64,000 nucleotides of DNA from Mycobacterium sp. 852002-51961_SCH5331710 (lineage in GTDB: Bacteria; Actinomycetota; Actinomycetes; Mycobacteriales; Mycobacteriaceae): contig NZ_LZSQ01000123.1 of the NCBI RefSeq assembly GCF_001665535.1, positions 62,001 through 126,000 of the forward strand. The letters are read 5' to 3'. The notes under the pieces are model-generated. The model was not told where the DNA came from and made no database searches. It saw nothing but the letters and a program-made list of their open reading frames with translations. How positions within the stretch are numbered: the first letter of the stretch is position 1; each line of letters opens with the position of its first letter. The position numbers and the translations under genes were made by a program. This document shows positions 56,223 through 64,000 of this stretch, piece by piece.

Positions 56223-57206
56223 TCAGTCGACCGTGAACAGCACCTTGCCGCCCCGTTCGGGCGTCTCGGCGTGGGCGAAGGCCTTGGCGTACTCGCCGAG
56301 GTGGTAGGTCCCCTCGACCGGTACCGACAGCTCGCTGTCGGCCACCAGGCCGGCGAGGTGGGTGAGCGTGTGTTTGATCTCGGGCCGCGGCGCGCGCGAA
56401 TACCAGTTGCCGAGCCAGAACCCGGTGAAGGTCACCTCTTTTGCGAACAGCGTCGCCGACGACGGGCCGGTCGGCGCCCCGGTCAACGAGCCGTAGGTGA
56501 TCGCCGTTCCGCGGAACTTCAGCGCGGCGACCAGTTCTGCCGCGAGTGTGCCGCCCAGCGGGTCGATGACCAGGCTCAGTTCCTCGCCGCCGAGTTCGCG
56601 CTTGATGTCGGACGCCAGGTTGGGTCCGCTGACGAGTACGACGTCACCACCGGCCAGACGGATCTCTTCGGCGGCGTCCTCGCGGCGAACCACGTTGAGC
56701 GTCTTCAATCCTCGCCGTTTGGCCAGTGCCACCACGAGGCGACCGACCGCTGAGTTCGCCGCGGTTTGGCCGACCCAGTCACCGGCCTGGAGGTTGACGC
56801 GCTCGAGCAACAGATGCGCGGTCGGGGGATTGATCGTCAGCATCGCCAATTGCAGCGGATCAGTGTCACCGGGCACTTCGACCACGTCGTCCGCGGCCAC
56901 TGAGATCTGTTGTGACCAGGTGCCGTATTCGTACGTGGGCAGCACGATCACGCGCTTGCCGACGATAGCGCGGTCCACGCCGGGGCCGGCTTCGGTGACG
57001 ATGCCGACGCCCTCGGCGCCGACGGTCGCAGGCAACTCGGGGCGGACGAGGTACTTGCCGCGGACCAGTAACAGGTCCGACGGGTTGATCGCGGCGGCCT
57101 CGAGACGGACCGAGACCTGGCCGTGGGCGGGGGGCGCTGGCGGATCGTCGACGAGCTGGACGGAATCCTCGGGGTCACCGAACTGGGTCAACACGAGATG
57201 CTGCAT
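56223..57206 (-). CDS. Medium-chain dehydrogenase/quinone oxidoreductase-type enzyme
   Basis: A 327-residue MDR-family protein without the structural or catalytic zinc Cys residues, so a quinone- or enone-reductase type. The NADPH-binding stretch is VGQTAANSAVGRLVVALAKRRG (about 143-164, AxxSxVGxxxxxxA pattern). Substrate-cleft residues (NPSDLLLVRGKYLVRPELPA, about 38-57) follow QOR style. It begins the two-gene operon with the NmrA-like gene. The ACCGATCGGT operator at 57246-57255 lies 40 nt before its ATG, so the divergent TetR protein probably controls it. Confidence 0.88.
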   Translation of the reverse strand: MQHLVLTQFGDPEDSVQLVDDPPAPPAHGQVSVRLEAAAINPSDLLLVRGKYLVRPELPATVGAEGVGIVTEAGPGVDRAIVGKRVIVLPTYEYGTWSQQISVAADDVVEVPGDTDPLQLAMLTINPPTAHLLLERVNLQAGDWVGQTAANSAVGRLVVALAKRRGLKTLNVVRREDAAEEIRLAGGDVVLVSGPNLASDIKRELGGEELSLVIDPLGGTLAAELVAALKFRGTAITYGSLTGAPTGPSSATLFAKEVTFTGFWLGNWYSRAPRPEIKHTLTHLAGLVADSELSVPVEGTYHLGEYAKAFAHAETPERGGKVLFTVD

Positions 57207-57245
57207 CAGAAACCTCCGTACTTCGACGCTGTGGCATCAAAGTAC

Positions 57246-57396
57246 ACCGATCGGTTTTCAACATGCTAGATGTTGTGACGCTTCAGATATTCGGGAATGA
57301 CGAGCGGCGTGATGCGTTCGCGCCCAGAGCATCTGTCCTAGACGGTCTGGTCGAGTACCTCAAAACGCGGCGTGGCGGCAGGATACCGATCGGTAT
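57246..57396. promoter_or_regulatory. Two copies of an ACCGATCGGT operator in the divergent MDR/TetR spacer
   Basis: One palindrome, ACCGATCGGT, is at 57246-57255 near the MDR gene. The other, ATACCGATCGGTAT (14 bp, perfect), is at 57383-57396 and overlaps TATACT (57394-57399), a good -10 for the TetR gene. The TATACT-to-ATG distance (6 nt) suggests a leaderless TetR mRNA. The two sites share the same 10-bp core, a strong sign that one protein binds both. Confidence 0.75.
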
Positions 57397-57405
57397 ACTG
57401 GGGCG

Positions 57406-57996
57406 ATGACTGAGCAGGCCGCAGTCCGCGGGGGTCGGGGCGCGCGAGAGCGCCTGGCCGCCACCGCGGCCAAGCTGTTCTACCGCAACGGCATCAACGC
57501 CACCGGTATCGAGGCGGTGATCCAACACGCAAAGGTGTCGAAACGGACCCTCTATCAACACTTCTCAAGTAAAAGCGAGCTCGTCGAAGAGTACCTGCGC
57601 AGGCTCAACGCGTCGGGCACCCCGATGGAGCGTCCGCTGGACCGGTCGGACTTGGCACCTCGGGAGCGGCTGCTGGCGATCTTCGACGCTCCACCGGTCG
57701 AGAAGTTTCGCGGCTGTCCGTTCCACAACGCCGCGGTGGAGTCGGCCGGAGCGTGGCCCGAGATCGACGACCTGGTGCGTGCGCACAAGAGGCGCTTCGC
57801 CGAGCGGCTCATCGCCGTCGCCGACGAGGCCGGCGCGCGCGACGCCTATGCGCTCGGCAACCAGTTGATGGTGTTGTTCGAAGGCGCCACAGCCCTGGCC
57901 ACGTCGCTCGACGACACCGCGGCGCTGCTGCATGCCCGCTCGGCGGCAGCCCAGTTGATCGACGACGCCACTGACGGTGTCGGGCATCCCGCCTAA
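57406..57996 (+). CDS. TetR-family regulator of the divergent quinone-oxidoreductase operon
   Basis: A 196-residue protein. The HTH at residues 10-60 reads RERLAATAAKLFYRNGINAT, then GIEAVIQHAKVSKRTLYQHFSSKSELV. The C-terminal ligand domain contains a conserved FRGCPFHNAAVESAG segment (about residues 101-115), seen in TetR proteins that sense quinones or electrophiles, in which the Cys may be reactive. It is divergent from the MDR-NmrA pair with two matching palindromes between them. Likely self-repressing. Endonuclease IV follows on the same strand after 71 nt. Confidence 0.9.
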   Translation: MTEQAAVRGGRGARERLAATAAKLFYRNGINATGIEAVIQHAKVSKRTLYQHFSSKSELVEEYLRRLNASGTPMERPLDRSDLAPRERLLAIFDAPPVEKFRGCPFHNAAVESAGAWPEIDDLVRAHKRRFAERLIAVADEAGARDAYALGNQLMVLFEGATALATSLDDTAALLHARSAAAQLIDDATDGVGHPA

Positions 57997-58067
57997 ACTC
58001 GTGAGGCGGGCTCCTCAACGCGGCTCGTCCCTCGCCGCTTGATCGTCGCCCGCCTAAACTCGGCCAC

Positions 58068-58820
58068 GTGCTTATCGGTTCTCACGTCCACGGTGACGAT
58101 CCGCTCGCAGCGGCGCAGGCCGACGGTGCCGACGTCGTGCAGTTCTTCCTTGGCAACCCGCAGAGCTGGAAGAAACCCAAGCCGCGCGAGGACGCCGACG
58201 CGCTCAAGGCGTCCAGCATCCCGCTCTACGTGCACGCGCCGTATCTGATCAACGTGGCGTCGGCCAACAACCGGGTGCGTATCCCGTCGCGCAAGATCCT
58301 GCAGGACACCTGCGACGCGGCCGCCGAGGTCGGCGCGACGGCGGTCATCGTGCACGGCGGTCACGCCGACGACAAGGACTGGGACGCCGGTTTCGAACGC
58401 TGGGTCAAGGCGCTCGACTACCTCGAGACCGAGGTGCCGGTGTACCTGGAGAACACCGCGGGCGGCGACCACGCGATGGCCAGGCACTTCGACGTCATCG
58501 CCCGGCTGTGGGACCACATCGGAGACAAAGGCATCGGGTTCTGCCTGGACACCTGCCACGCCTGGGCCGCCGGCGAGGTGCTGGTCGACGCCGTCGACCG
58601 CATCAAGGCCATCACCGGGCGCATCGACCTGGTGCACTGCAACGACTCGCGTGACGCCGCCGGTTCCGGCGCAGACCGGCACGCCAACTTCGGCACCGGT
58701 CAGATCGACCCGCAGCTGCTCGTGGCGGTCGTCAAGGCCGCCGACGCCCCGGTGATCTGCGAGACCGCGGACGAAGGGCGCAAGGATGACATCGCGTTTC
58801 TGCGCGAACACCTCGACTAG
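58068..58820 (+). CDS. nfo: Endonuclease IV (apurinic/apyrimidinic endonuclease)
   Basis: A 250-residue TIM-barrel enzyme. Metal ligands are visible in order: SHVH (residues 5-8), VHAPYLIN (about 55), VHGGH (about 95), LENTAG (about 125), FCLDTCHAWAAG (about 160), HCNDS (about 190), DRHANFGTGQI (about 203) and ETADEG (near the end). They hold three zinc ions. It cuts DNA 5' of abasic sites in base-excision repair; the same gene (end, Rv0670) follows rpoC in M. tuberculosis. The start is GTG at 58068. Confidence 0.95.
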   Translation: MLIGSHVHGDDPLAAAQADGADVVQFFLGNPQSWKKPKPREDADALKASSIPLYVHAPYLINVASANNRVRIPSRKILQDTCDAAAEVGATAVIVHGGHADDKDWDAGFERWVKALDYLETEVPVYLENTAGGDHAMARHFDVIARLWDHIGDKGIGFCLDTCHAWAAGEVLVDAVDRIKAITGRIDLVHCNDSRDAAGSGADRHANFGTGQIDPQLLVAVVKAADAPVICETADEGRKDDIAFLREHLD

Positions 58821-58894
58821 CTCGCTGGTCACGATCCGCTAACCGAACGGTCCTCGAACCGTGGGTGACGTCGGGGTGAACTAGATTCATCCGA

Positions 58895-60100
58895 GTGGCC
58901 GCGGTCGACCAGTCATCTGTCGCGGTGTCGAGCGCTGCTGAGCGGTCCGACGCCCGCGCACGTCGGCTCGCCATCGTGCGATGGGTCGCGATCCTGACGT
59001 GGGCCACCGTCATCGTCTACCGGACCGTCACCTCCGGATTCGCCTTCAACCGCGAACTCGTCCTGCTCTACATCGCGACCGGGCTGCTGGCCGCGAGCAT
59101 CGGACAGGGACGCCGCATGCTCTACGTCATCTGGGACTGGCTGCCGTTCGCGCTGATACTCATCGCCTACGACCTGAGCAGGGGCGCGGCCGACATGGTC
59201 GGTCGACCGACGCTGTGGGAGTGGCCGGCCGAGGTGGACCGTTGGCTGTTCAGCGGCACCGTGCCCACGGTGTGGCTGCAGGAGCAGCTCAAACAGGCTC
59301 ATCCTCCATGGTGGGAGGTCGTGGGTAGCTGCGTGTACATGTCCTTCTTCATCCTTCCCTACGTGGTCGCCGGAGTGCTGTGGCTGCGCAATCGGGACGA
59401 GTGGAAGGCGTTCGTGCGGCTGTTCGTCGGATTGAACTTCGCAGGCCTGCTCATCTACGCCCTGGTGCCCGCCGCGCCACCGTGGGCGGCGGCCCGCTGC
59501 ACTCCGGCCGAGATCGCGGGCGGACCGGCCGACGCCCGCTGCATGTTCCGCTCCGCGCGTGGAGTGCCCGACGGCGGTGTGCTCGGGCCGATGCAGTCCA
59601 GTCAGGACGGCGCGAACCAGTGGATCGAGCGAATCGTCGGACGGGGCTGGGGCAACCTCAACCTGCACTCGGCGACCGCACTGCTCGATGCGGGCCAAGC
59701 CAGCGTCAACCTGGTAGCAGCGATCCCGTCTCTGCATGCGGGGATGACCGCGGCCATCGCCGCCTTCCTGTGGCACCGCGTCCACGGAGCCTGGCGTCCA
59801 CTGCTCGCCGCTTATGTACTCGTGATGGCCTTCACGCTGGTCTACACCGCCGAGCACTACGTCATCGACATCCTGTTGGGATGGGCGCTCGCCGCCGCGG
59901 TGATCTTCGTCCTCAACCGCTACGGGAAACGCCGCCGGGCCAGGACCTCGCAGGCGCCGGAACCGTCGGCGTCGGCAGTGGTCGGACCCGATGAACCCGA
60001 CGCAGCGGCGGAGCCCGCCGAGCCCGAACCCGTCGAGGCCGAATCCCTCGTCGTGGCCGAGCCGAGCCGCCGCGTGGTCGCCGAACTCGACAGCCGCTGA
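58895..60100 (+). CDS. PAP2-superfamily membrane enzyme, inositol-phosphorylceramide-synthase-like
   Basis: A 401-residue membrane protein with about six helices (for example LVLLYIATGLLAASIG and VGLNFAGLLIYALVPAAPPWAA). The PAP2 motif pair VAAIPSLHAGMTAAI (about residue 275, His) and YTAEHYVIDILLGWAL (about 310, His and Asp) places the active site on the outer side. In place of the M. tuberculosis lpqP gene, this enzyme likely transfers or removes a phosphate-linked headgroup on an envelope lipid. The C-terminal 70 residues are Pro/Ala/Glu-rich and cytoplasmic. GTG start. Confidence 0.83.
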   Translation: MAAVDQSSVAVSSAAERSDARARRLAIVRWVAILTWATVIVYRTVTSGFAFNRELVLLYIATGLLAASIGQGRRMLYVIWDWLPFALILIAYDLSRGAADMVGRPTLWEWPAEVDRWLFSGTVPTVWLQEQLKQAHPPWWEVVGSCVYMSFFILPYVVAGVLWLRNRDEWKAFVRLFVGLNFAGLLIYALVPAAPPWAAARCTPAEIAGGPADARCMFRSARGVPDGGVLGPMQSSQDGANQWIERIVGRGWGNLNLHSATALLDAGQASVNLVAAIPSLHAGMTAAIAAFLWHRVHGAWRPLLAAYVLVMAFTLVYTAEHYVIDILLGWALAAAVIFVLNRYGKRRRARTSQAPEPSASAVVGPDEPDAAAEPAEPEPVEAESLVVAEPSRRVVAELDSR

Positions 60101-60116
60101 CCGACAGCCACAGCAG

Positions 60117-60156
60117 TATTACAGCTATTGTGCAGTTGTTGGCGAAAGTGTAATAG
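60117..60156 (+). promoter_or_regulatory. Operator/promoter of the fadE8 operon (TATTACA inverted repeat)
   Basis: TATTACA at 60117-60123 and TGTAATA at 60149-60155 are perfect inverted arms with a 25-nt spacer (32 bp between arm starts, about three helical turns). A promoter fits between: -35 TTGTGC (60128-60133), 17 nt, -10 TAATAG (60151-60156), so the right arm covers the -10 and the ATG at 60164 would be the first codon of a leaderless mRNA. PaaX proteins in E. coli bind inverted arms with a long spacer; the PaaX gene at the end of this operon is the probable binder. Confidence 0.65.
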
Positions 60157-60163
60157 TGGTCGC

Positions 60164-61792
60164 ATGGCAGATACGCACGTCGTCACCAACCAGGTCCCTC
60201 CGCTGGAGGACTACAACCCGGCGACCTCGCCGGTCCTCACCGAGGCGCTGATCCGCGAAGGCGGCGAATGGGGGCTCGACGAGGTCACCGAGTTGGGCGC
60301 GTTGTCGGGCTCGCAGCAGGCGCAGCGCTGGGGTGAGTTGGCCGACCGCAACCAACCGATCCTTCGCACACACGACCGCTACGGCCACCGCGTCGACGAA
60401 GTCGAGTACGACCCCGCCTACCACTCGCTGATGAAGGTGGCCATCGGGCACGGGCTACACGCCGCGCCGTGGGCCGACGATCGGCCGGGCGCCCACGTCG
60501 TGCGCGCCGCCAAGACGTCGGTGTGGACCCCCGAGCCCGGCCATATCTGCCCGATCTCGATGACCTACGCCGTCGTCCCCGCCCTGCGAGCCAACCCCGA
60601 ACTCGCCAAGGTCTACGAACCACTGCTGACCAGCCGCCAATACGACCCCGAATTGAAGGTGCCCACCACCAAGGTCGGCATCACCGCGGGCATGTCGATG
60701 ACCGAGAAGCAGGGCGGGTCCGACGTGCGCGCGGGCACCACGCAGGCGACGCCGAACGCAGACGGCAGCTACAGCTTGACCGGCCACAAGTGGTTCACCT
60801 CTGCGCCGATGTGCGACATCTTCCTGGTTCTGGCACAAGCACCCAAGGGGCTGTCGTGCTTCTTCCTGCCGCGGGTCCTGCCCGACGGCAGCCGCAATCG
60901 CATGTTCCTGCAGCGGCTCAAGGACAAGCTCGGCAACCATGCCAACGCCTCGTCCGAGGTGGAATACGACGGTGCGACCGCGTGGCTGGTAGGGGAGGAA
61001 GGCCGCGGCGTGCCCACCATCATCGAGATGGTCAACCTCACCCGGCTGGACTGCACGCTGGGCAGCGCGACGAGTATGCGCAACGGCCTGACCCGCGCCA
61101 TCCACCACGCTCAGCACCGAAAGGCGTTCGGCGAGTACCTGATTGACCAGCCTCTGATGCGCAACGTGCTGGCCGACCTCGCCGTCGAGGCCGAGGCGGC
61201 GACCATCCTGGCGATGCGCATGGCCGGCGCCACCGACGCGGCGGTGCGCGGTGACGAGCGCGAGACGCTGCTGCGGCGCATCGGACTGGCGGCGGGCAAG
61301 TACTGGGTGTGCAAGCGCGCCACGCCACACGCCGGAGAGGCCATGGAGTGCCTGGGTGGCAACGGCTACGTCGAGGAGTCCGGTATGCCGAGGCTCTACC
61401 GCGAGGCGCCGCTGATGGGTATCTGGGAAGGGTCGGGCAACGTCAGTGCGCTGGACACGTTGCGCGCCATGGCCACTCGTCCGGAATGCATCGACGTGCT
61501 GTTCGACGAACTCGGTCAGACGACGGGTGCCGATCCTCGCCTCGACGCCCACGTCCAGGCGCTGCGCCCCGCGCTCGGCGATCTCGAAACCATCCAATAC
61601 CGCGCCCGTAAGGTCGCCGAGGACATCAGCCTCGCACTGCAGGGCTCTCTGTTGGTGCGCCACGGACACCCCGCGGTCGCGGAGGCGTTCCTCGCCACCC
61701 GGATGGGCGGGGCCTGGGGCGGCGCGTTCGGAACGCTTCCCACCGGGCTCGACCTCGCGCCGATCATCGAGCGCGCGTTGGTCAAGGGATGA
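60164..61792 (+). CDS. fadE8: Acyl-CoA dehydrogenase, FadE8 (AidB-like)
   Basis: A 542-residue flavoenzyme. TAGMSMTEKQGGSDVRAG (about residues 176-193) is the FAD/substrate region, LTGHKWFTSAPMCDIFLVL the middle domain, CLGGNGYVEESGMPRLYRE the C-terminal signature, and WEGSGNVSALD contains the probable catalytic Glu. The long N-terminus and overall form are like AidB/isovaleryl-CoA dehydrogenases and M. tuberculosis FadE8 (Rv0672). It makes a 2,3-double bond in acyl-CoA. The ATG at 60164 (MADTHVV) is preferred to the open frame from 60128. First gene of the operon with echA4, paaX and echA5. Confidence 0.93.
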   Translation: MADTHVVTNQVPPLEDYNPATSPVLTEALIREGGEWGLDEVTELGALSGSQQAQRWGELADRNQPILRTHDRYGHRVDEVEYDPAYHSLMKVAIGHGLHAAPWADDRPGAHVVRAAKTSVWTPEPGHICPISMTYAVVPALRANPELAKVYEPLLTSRQYDPELKVPTTKVGITAGMSMTEKQGGSDVRAGTTQATPNADGSYSLTGHKWFTSAPMCDIFLVLAQAPKGLSCFFLPRVLPDGSRNRMFLQRLKDKLGNHANASSEVEYDGATAWLVGEEGRGVPTIIEMVNLTRLDCTLGSATSMRNGLTRAIHHAQHRKAFGEYLIDQPLMRNVLADLAVEAEAATILAMRMAGATDAAVRGDERETLLRRIGLAAGKYWVCKRATPHAGEAMECLGGNGYVEESGMPRLYREAPLMGIWEGSGNVSALDTLRAMATRPECIDVLFDELGQTTGADPRLDAHVQALRPALGDLETIQYRARKVAEDISLALQGSLLVRHGHPAVAEAFLATRMGGAWGGAFGTLPTGLDLAPIIERALVKG

Positions 61793-61802
61793 CGTTATTT
61801 CG

Positions 61803-61862
61803 GCGAGCAGACGGGAAACTGCCGCTTTTCGCGGGATTTTGGTCACTTTTGCGTCTGCTCGC
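61803..61862. repeat. Dispersed repeat, family B, copy 2 (60 bp)
   Basis: GCGAGCAGACG (61803-61813) and CGTCTGCTCGC (61852-61862) are perfect 11-bp arms around a centre with GCTTTTCGCGGGATTTT. The copy at 39322-39376 has the same left arm, the same CTTTTCGCGGG centre and the same spacing between CAGACG and CGTCTG. It lies 11 nt after the fadE8 stop and 20 nt before the echA4 start. Confidence 0.8.
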
Positions 61863-61882
61863 GAGGGTGAGGTGACACGACG

Positions 61883-62821
61883 ATGACGCACGCGATCAGG
61901 CCGGTCGACTTCGACAACCTCAAGACGATGACCTACGAGGTCACGGACCGGGTCGCCCGCATCACGTTCAACCGTCCGGAGAAGGGCAACGCGATCGTCG
62001 CGGACACGCCGCTGGAACTGTCGGCGTTGGTGGAGCGGGCCGACCTCGACCCGAATGTGCACGTGATCCTCGTTTCCGGTCGGGGAGACGGCTTCTGCGG
62101 CGGTTTCGATCTCTCGGCGTACGCGGAGGGTTCGTCGTCGGCGGGAGGCGGCAGCCCCTACCGTGACACCGTGCTGTCCGGCAGGACACAGGGGGAGAAC
62201 AGCCGGCCCGATCAGCCGTGGGATCCGATGATCGATTACCAGATGATGAGCCGGTTCGTCCGCGGTTTCTCCAGCCTGATGCGTTGCGACAAGCCGACAG
62301 TGGTCAAGATCCACGGCTACTGCATCGCCGGCGGCACCGACATCGCGCTGCACGCCGACCAGGTGATCGCCGCCGCGGATGCCAAGATCGGCTACCCGCC
62401 TACCCGCGTCTGGGGTGTGCCCGCAGCCGGCATGTGGGCACATCGGCTCGGGGACCAGCGAGCCAAACGCCTTCTGCTGACCGGTGATTCGATCACCGGC
62501 GCGCAGGCCGCCGAATGGGGGCTCGCGGTGGAGGCGCCGGCGCCCGAGGATCTCGACGAGCGCACCGAACGGCTGGTCGAGCGGATCGCGCGGGTTCCGG
62601 TCAACCAGCTCATCATGGTCAAGCTGGCGATGAATTCGGCGCTGTACAACCAGGGCACCGCGAACAGCGCGATGATCTCCACGGTGTTCGACGGGATCGC
62701 CCGGCACACGCCGGAAGGGCACGCGTTCGTCGCGCTGTCCCGCGAGCAGGGGTTCCGCGAAGCCGTTCGCCAGCGCGACGAACCGTTCGACGATTACGGC
62801 CGCAGGGCCTCCGGGGTCTGA
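61883..62821 (+). CDS. echA4: Enoyl-CoA hydratase/isomerase family protein, EchA4-like
   Basis: A 312-residue crotonase, longer than usual because of an insert near residues 78-110. The oxyanion segment SGRGDGFCGGFDLSAYAEG (about 63-81) and the second segment KIHGYCIAGGTDIALHADQV (about 140-159) are intact. It would hydrate or isomerise enoyl-CoA made by FadE8. It is separated from fadE8 by a 60-bp repeat; its TGA overlaps the paaX ATG. M. tuberculosis echA4 (Rv0673) is at the same place. Confidence 0.92.
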   Translation: MTHAIRPVDFDNLKTMTYEVTDRVARITFNRPEKGNAIVADTPLELSALVERADLDPNVHVILVSGRGDGFCGGFDLSAYAEGSSSAGGGSPYRDTVLSGRTQGENSRPDQPWDPMIDYQMMSRFVRGFSSLMRCDKPTVVKIHGYCIAGGTDIALHADQVIAAADAKIGYPPTRVWGVPAAGMWAHRLGDQRAKRLLLTGDSITGAQAAEWGLAVEAPAPEDLDERTERLVERIARVPVNQLIMVKLAMNSALYNQGTANSAMISTVFDGIARHTPEGHAFVALSREQGFREAVRQRDEPFDDYGRRASGV

Positions 62822-63579
62822 TGCCGAAGTCGCTGTCGCGGATGCCGGCTCGCTCCGTCGTGCTGAGCGTGCTGCTCGGCGCGCACCCGGCCTGGGCCAC
62901 CGCAAGCGAGCTCATCAGGCTCACCGCCGATTTCGGCATCAGGGAGTCGACGGTGCGCGTCGCGCTGACGCGGATGGTCAGCGCAGGCGATTTGGTGCGG
63001 TCCGAGGACGGCTACCGATTGTCGGACCGTCTGATGACGCGTCAGCGCCGTCAGGACGACGCGATCAATCCGCGGCTGCGTCGGTGGGAGGGCGGCTGGA
63101 CCACCGTGGTGATCACCAGCGTCGGCACCGACGCCCGGGCCAGGGCCGGCCTGCGAAGCACGTTGCACGACGGCCGGTTCGCCGAACTGCGCGAGGGAGT
63201 GTGGCTGCGGCCCGACAACCTGGACACGGCGCTGCCGCCGGAGGCCCTGCAACGCGTGCGCGTGCTCGTGGCCCGCGACGCCGAACCCGCAGAGCTGGCG
63301 GCGCGATTGTGGGACCTACCCGCGTGGGCCCGCACGGGTCGGGCCTTGCTCGACGAAATCGCTTCGGCGCCAGATGTACCCGCGCGGTTCGCCGTCGCGG
63401 CCGCGATCGTCCGCCACCTGCTCACCGACCCGGTGCTGCCGGAAGAACTGCTGCCCGATGACTGGCCCGGCGCCGCGTTGCGTCAGGTCTACAACGACTT
63501 CGCCGCGGAGCTGTCCGCGCGGCGCGACAGTACTGGATCGTCACTCACGCGACGTGAGCAACTGATGGAGGCGACATGA
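62821..63579 (+). CDS. PaaX-family transcriptional regulator
   Basis: A 252-residue protein starting at the ATG at 62821 that overlaps the echA4 stop. The PaaX N-terminal winged helix is ARSVVLSVLLGAHPAWATAS then ELIRLTADFGIRESTVRVALTRMVSAG (about residues 9-57); the PaaX C-terminal domain follows with WDLPAWARTGRALLDE and PDVPARFAVAAAIVRHLLTDP. E. coli PaaX represses phenylacetate degradation and is released by phenylacetyl-CoA. Here it probably represses its own fadE8 operon through 60117-60155, sensing an acyl- or aryl-CoA. It corresponds to Rv0674. Confidence 0.92.
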   Translation: MPKSLSRMPARSVVLSVLLGAHPAWATASELIRLTADFGIRESTVRVALTRMVSAGDLVRSEDGYRLSDRLMTRQRRQDDAINPRLRRWEGGWTTVVITSVGTDARARAGLRSTLHDGRFAELREGVWLRPDNLDTALPPEALQRVRVLVARDAEPAELAARLWDLPAWARTGRALLDEIASAPDVPARFAVAAAIVRHLLTDPVLPEELLPDDWPGAALRQVYNDFAAELSARRDSTGSSLTRREQLMEAT

Positions 63580-64000
63580 CCGGTGGAGGAGTGCGGGTCG
63601 AGAAGGACGGTGCCGTCACGACGGTGATCATGAATCGCCGGCAAGCACGCAACGCCGTCAACGGTCCGGCGGCCGCTGAGCTGTACGCGGCGTTCGACGA
63701 GTTCGACAAGGACGACTCGGCCGCCGTCGCGGTGCTGTGGGGTGACAACGGGACATTCTGCGCAGGAGCCGATCTCAAGGCGTTCGGAACACCGGACGCC
63801 AATCCGGTGCATCGCAGCGGACCCGGGCCCATGGGGCCGAGCCGAATGGTGTTGTCCAAACCGGTGATCGCCGCCGTGAGCGGATACGCCGTGGCCGGCG
63901 GCCTGGAGTTGGCGTTGTGGTGCGATCTGCGCGTCGTCGAGGAGGACGCGATCATGGGTGTGTTCTGCCGACGCTGGGGCGTACCGCTGATCGACGGGGG
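63576..64000 (+). CDS. echA5: Enoyl-CoA hydratase/isomerase family protein, EchA5-like (runs off the right edge)
   Basis: The first 141 residues of a crotonase. Its ATG overlaps the paaX stop (ATGA), so it is translated as part of the fadE8 operon. VTTVIMNRRQARNAVNGPAA is the first strand pair, GDNGTFCAGADLKAFG (about residues 57-72) the oxyanion loop, and VAGGLELALWCDLRVV (about 107) the second half of it. The C-terminal domain is outside the window, so function beyond the family cannot be set. M. tuberculosis has echA5 (Rv0675) here. Confidence 0.9.
   Translation, partial: MTGGGVRVEKDGAVTTVIMNRRQARNAVNGPAAAELYAAFDEFDKDDSAAVAVLWGDNGTFCAGADLKAFGTPDANPVHRSGPGPMGPSRMVLSKPVIAAVSGYAVAGGLELALWCDLRVVEEDAIMGVFCRRWGVPLIDG

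Overview
The window is a 64 kb, high-GC stretch of a mycobacterial chromosome, most likely from a rapidly growing Mycolicibacterium-type species. The evidence is the mycolic-acid dehydratase operon hadABC next to rpmG, secE and nusG, a pair of mycolic-acid methyltransferases, the Mce ATPase gene mkl, a PE-PPE-domain protein, frequent GTG starts, and a gene order that, as I remember it, follows M. tuberculosis Rv0632c to Rv0675 in outline. No assembly or database was consulted; all synteny statements are from memory.

Layout. (a) 1-9.5 kb: the end of an FAD oxidoreductase, then a minus-strand run: an HD-GYP/LuxR protein, an unknown protein, a TetR regulator with an EchA3-type crotonase, an unknown membrane-anchored protein, a small unusual trio (a DUF2235 hydrolase relative without its nucleophile serine, a GH25-type muramidase domain, a DUF2510-type membrane protein), a metallo-beta-lactamase-fold hydrolase and an NYN-domain protein. 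(b) 9.6-14.4 kb: tRNA-Thr, tRNA-Met, rpmG, hadABC, tRNA-Trp, secE, nusG, rplK, rplA, which is core translation, secretion and mycolate elongation. (c) 14.6-23.1 kb: an apparent insertion relative to M. tuberculosis, with a secreted PE-PPE-domain hydrolase, a dTDP-rhamnose cluster (rmlA, rmlB and a fused rmlC-rmlD), a large LuxR-type ATPase regulator and a small unknown protein. (d) 23.1-33.6 kb: mmaA4 and mmaA2 homologues, lipG, an ABC1/AarF kinase-like protein, a MpaB-type oxygenase with a divergent TetR regulator, a second LipG-like hydrolase, two DinB-fold proteins with a divergent WYL regulator, a nucleotidyltransferase and an endonuclease/exonuclease/phosphatase-fold protein. (e) 33.7-39.3 kb: an overlapping operon of GH38 alpha-mannosidase, a small protein and a ROK sugar kinase. 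(f) 39.4-46.3 kb: rplJ-rplL with an L10-type leader, mkl, a molybdopterin oxidoreductase and an exported alpha/beta hydrolase. (g) 46.3-54.2 kb: rpoB-rpoC, closed by a strong terminator. (h) 54.3-64 kb: a cation exchanger, an NmrA-like/quinone-oxidoreductase pair with a divergent TetR, endonuclease IV, a PAP2-type membrane enzyme and the fadE8-echA-paaX-echA operon.

Between these genes lie at least three families of short palindromic repeats that occur two or three times each, at gene ends or inside the ribosomal and RNA polymerase operons; one copy has been translated in frame inside the molybdopterin oxidoreductase. Four regulator genes have clear inverted repeats in front of their likely targets. 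These repeats and operators, the catalytically broken DUF2235 protein and the inserted rhamnose/PE-PPE block are the main items for follow-up.
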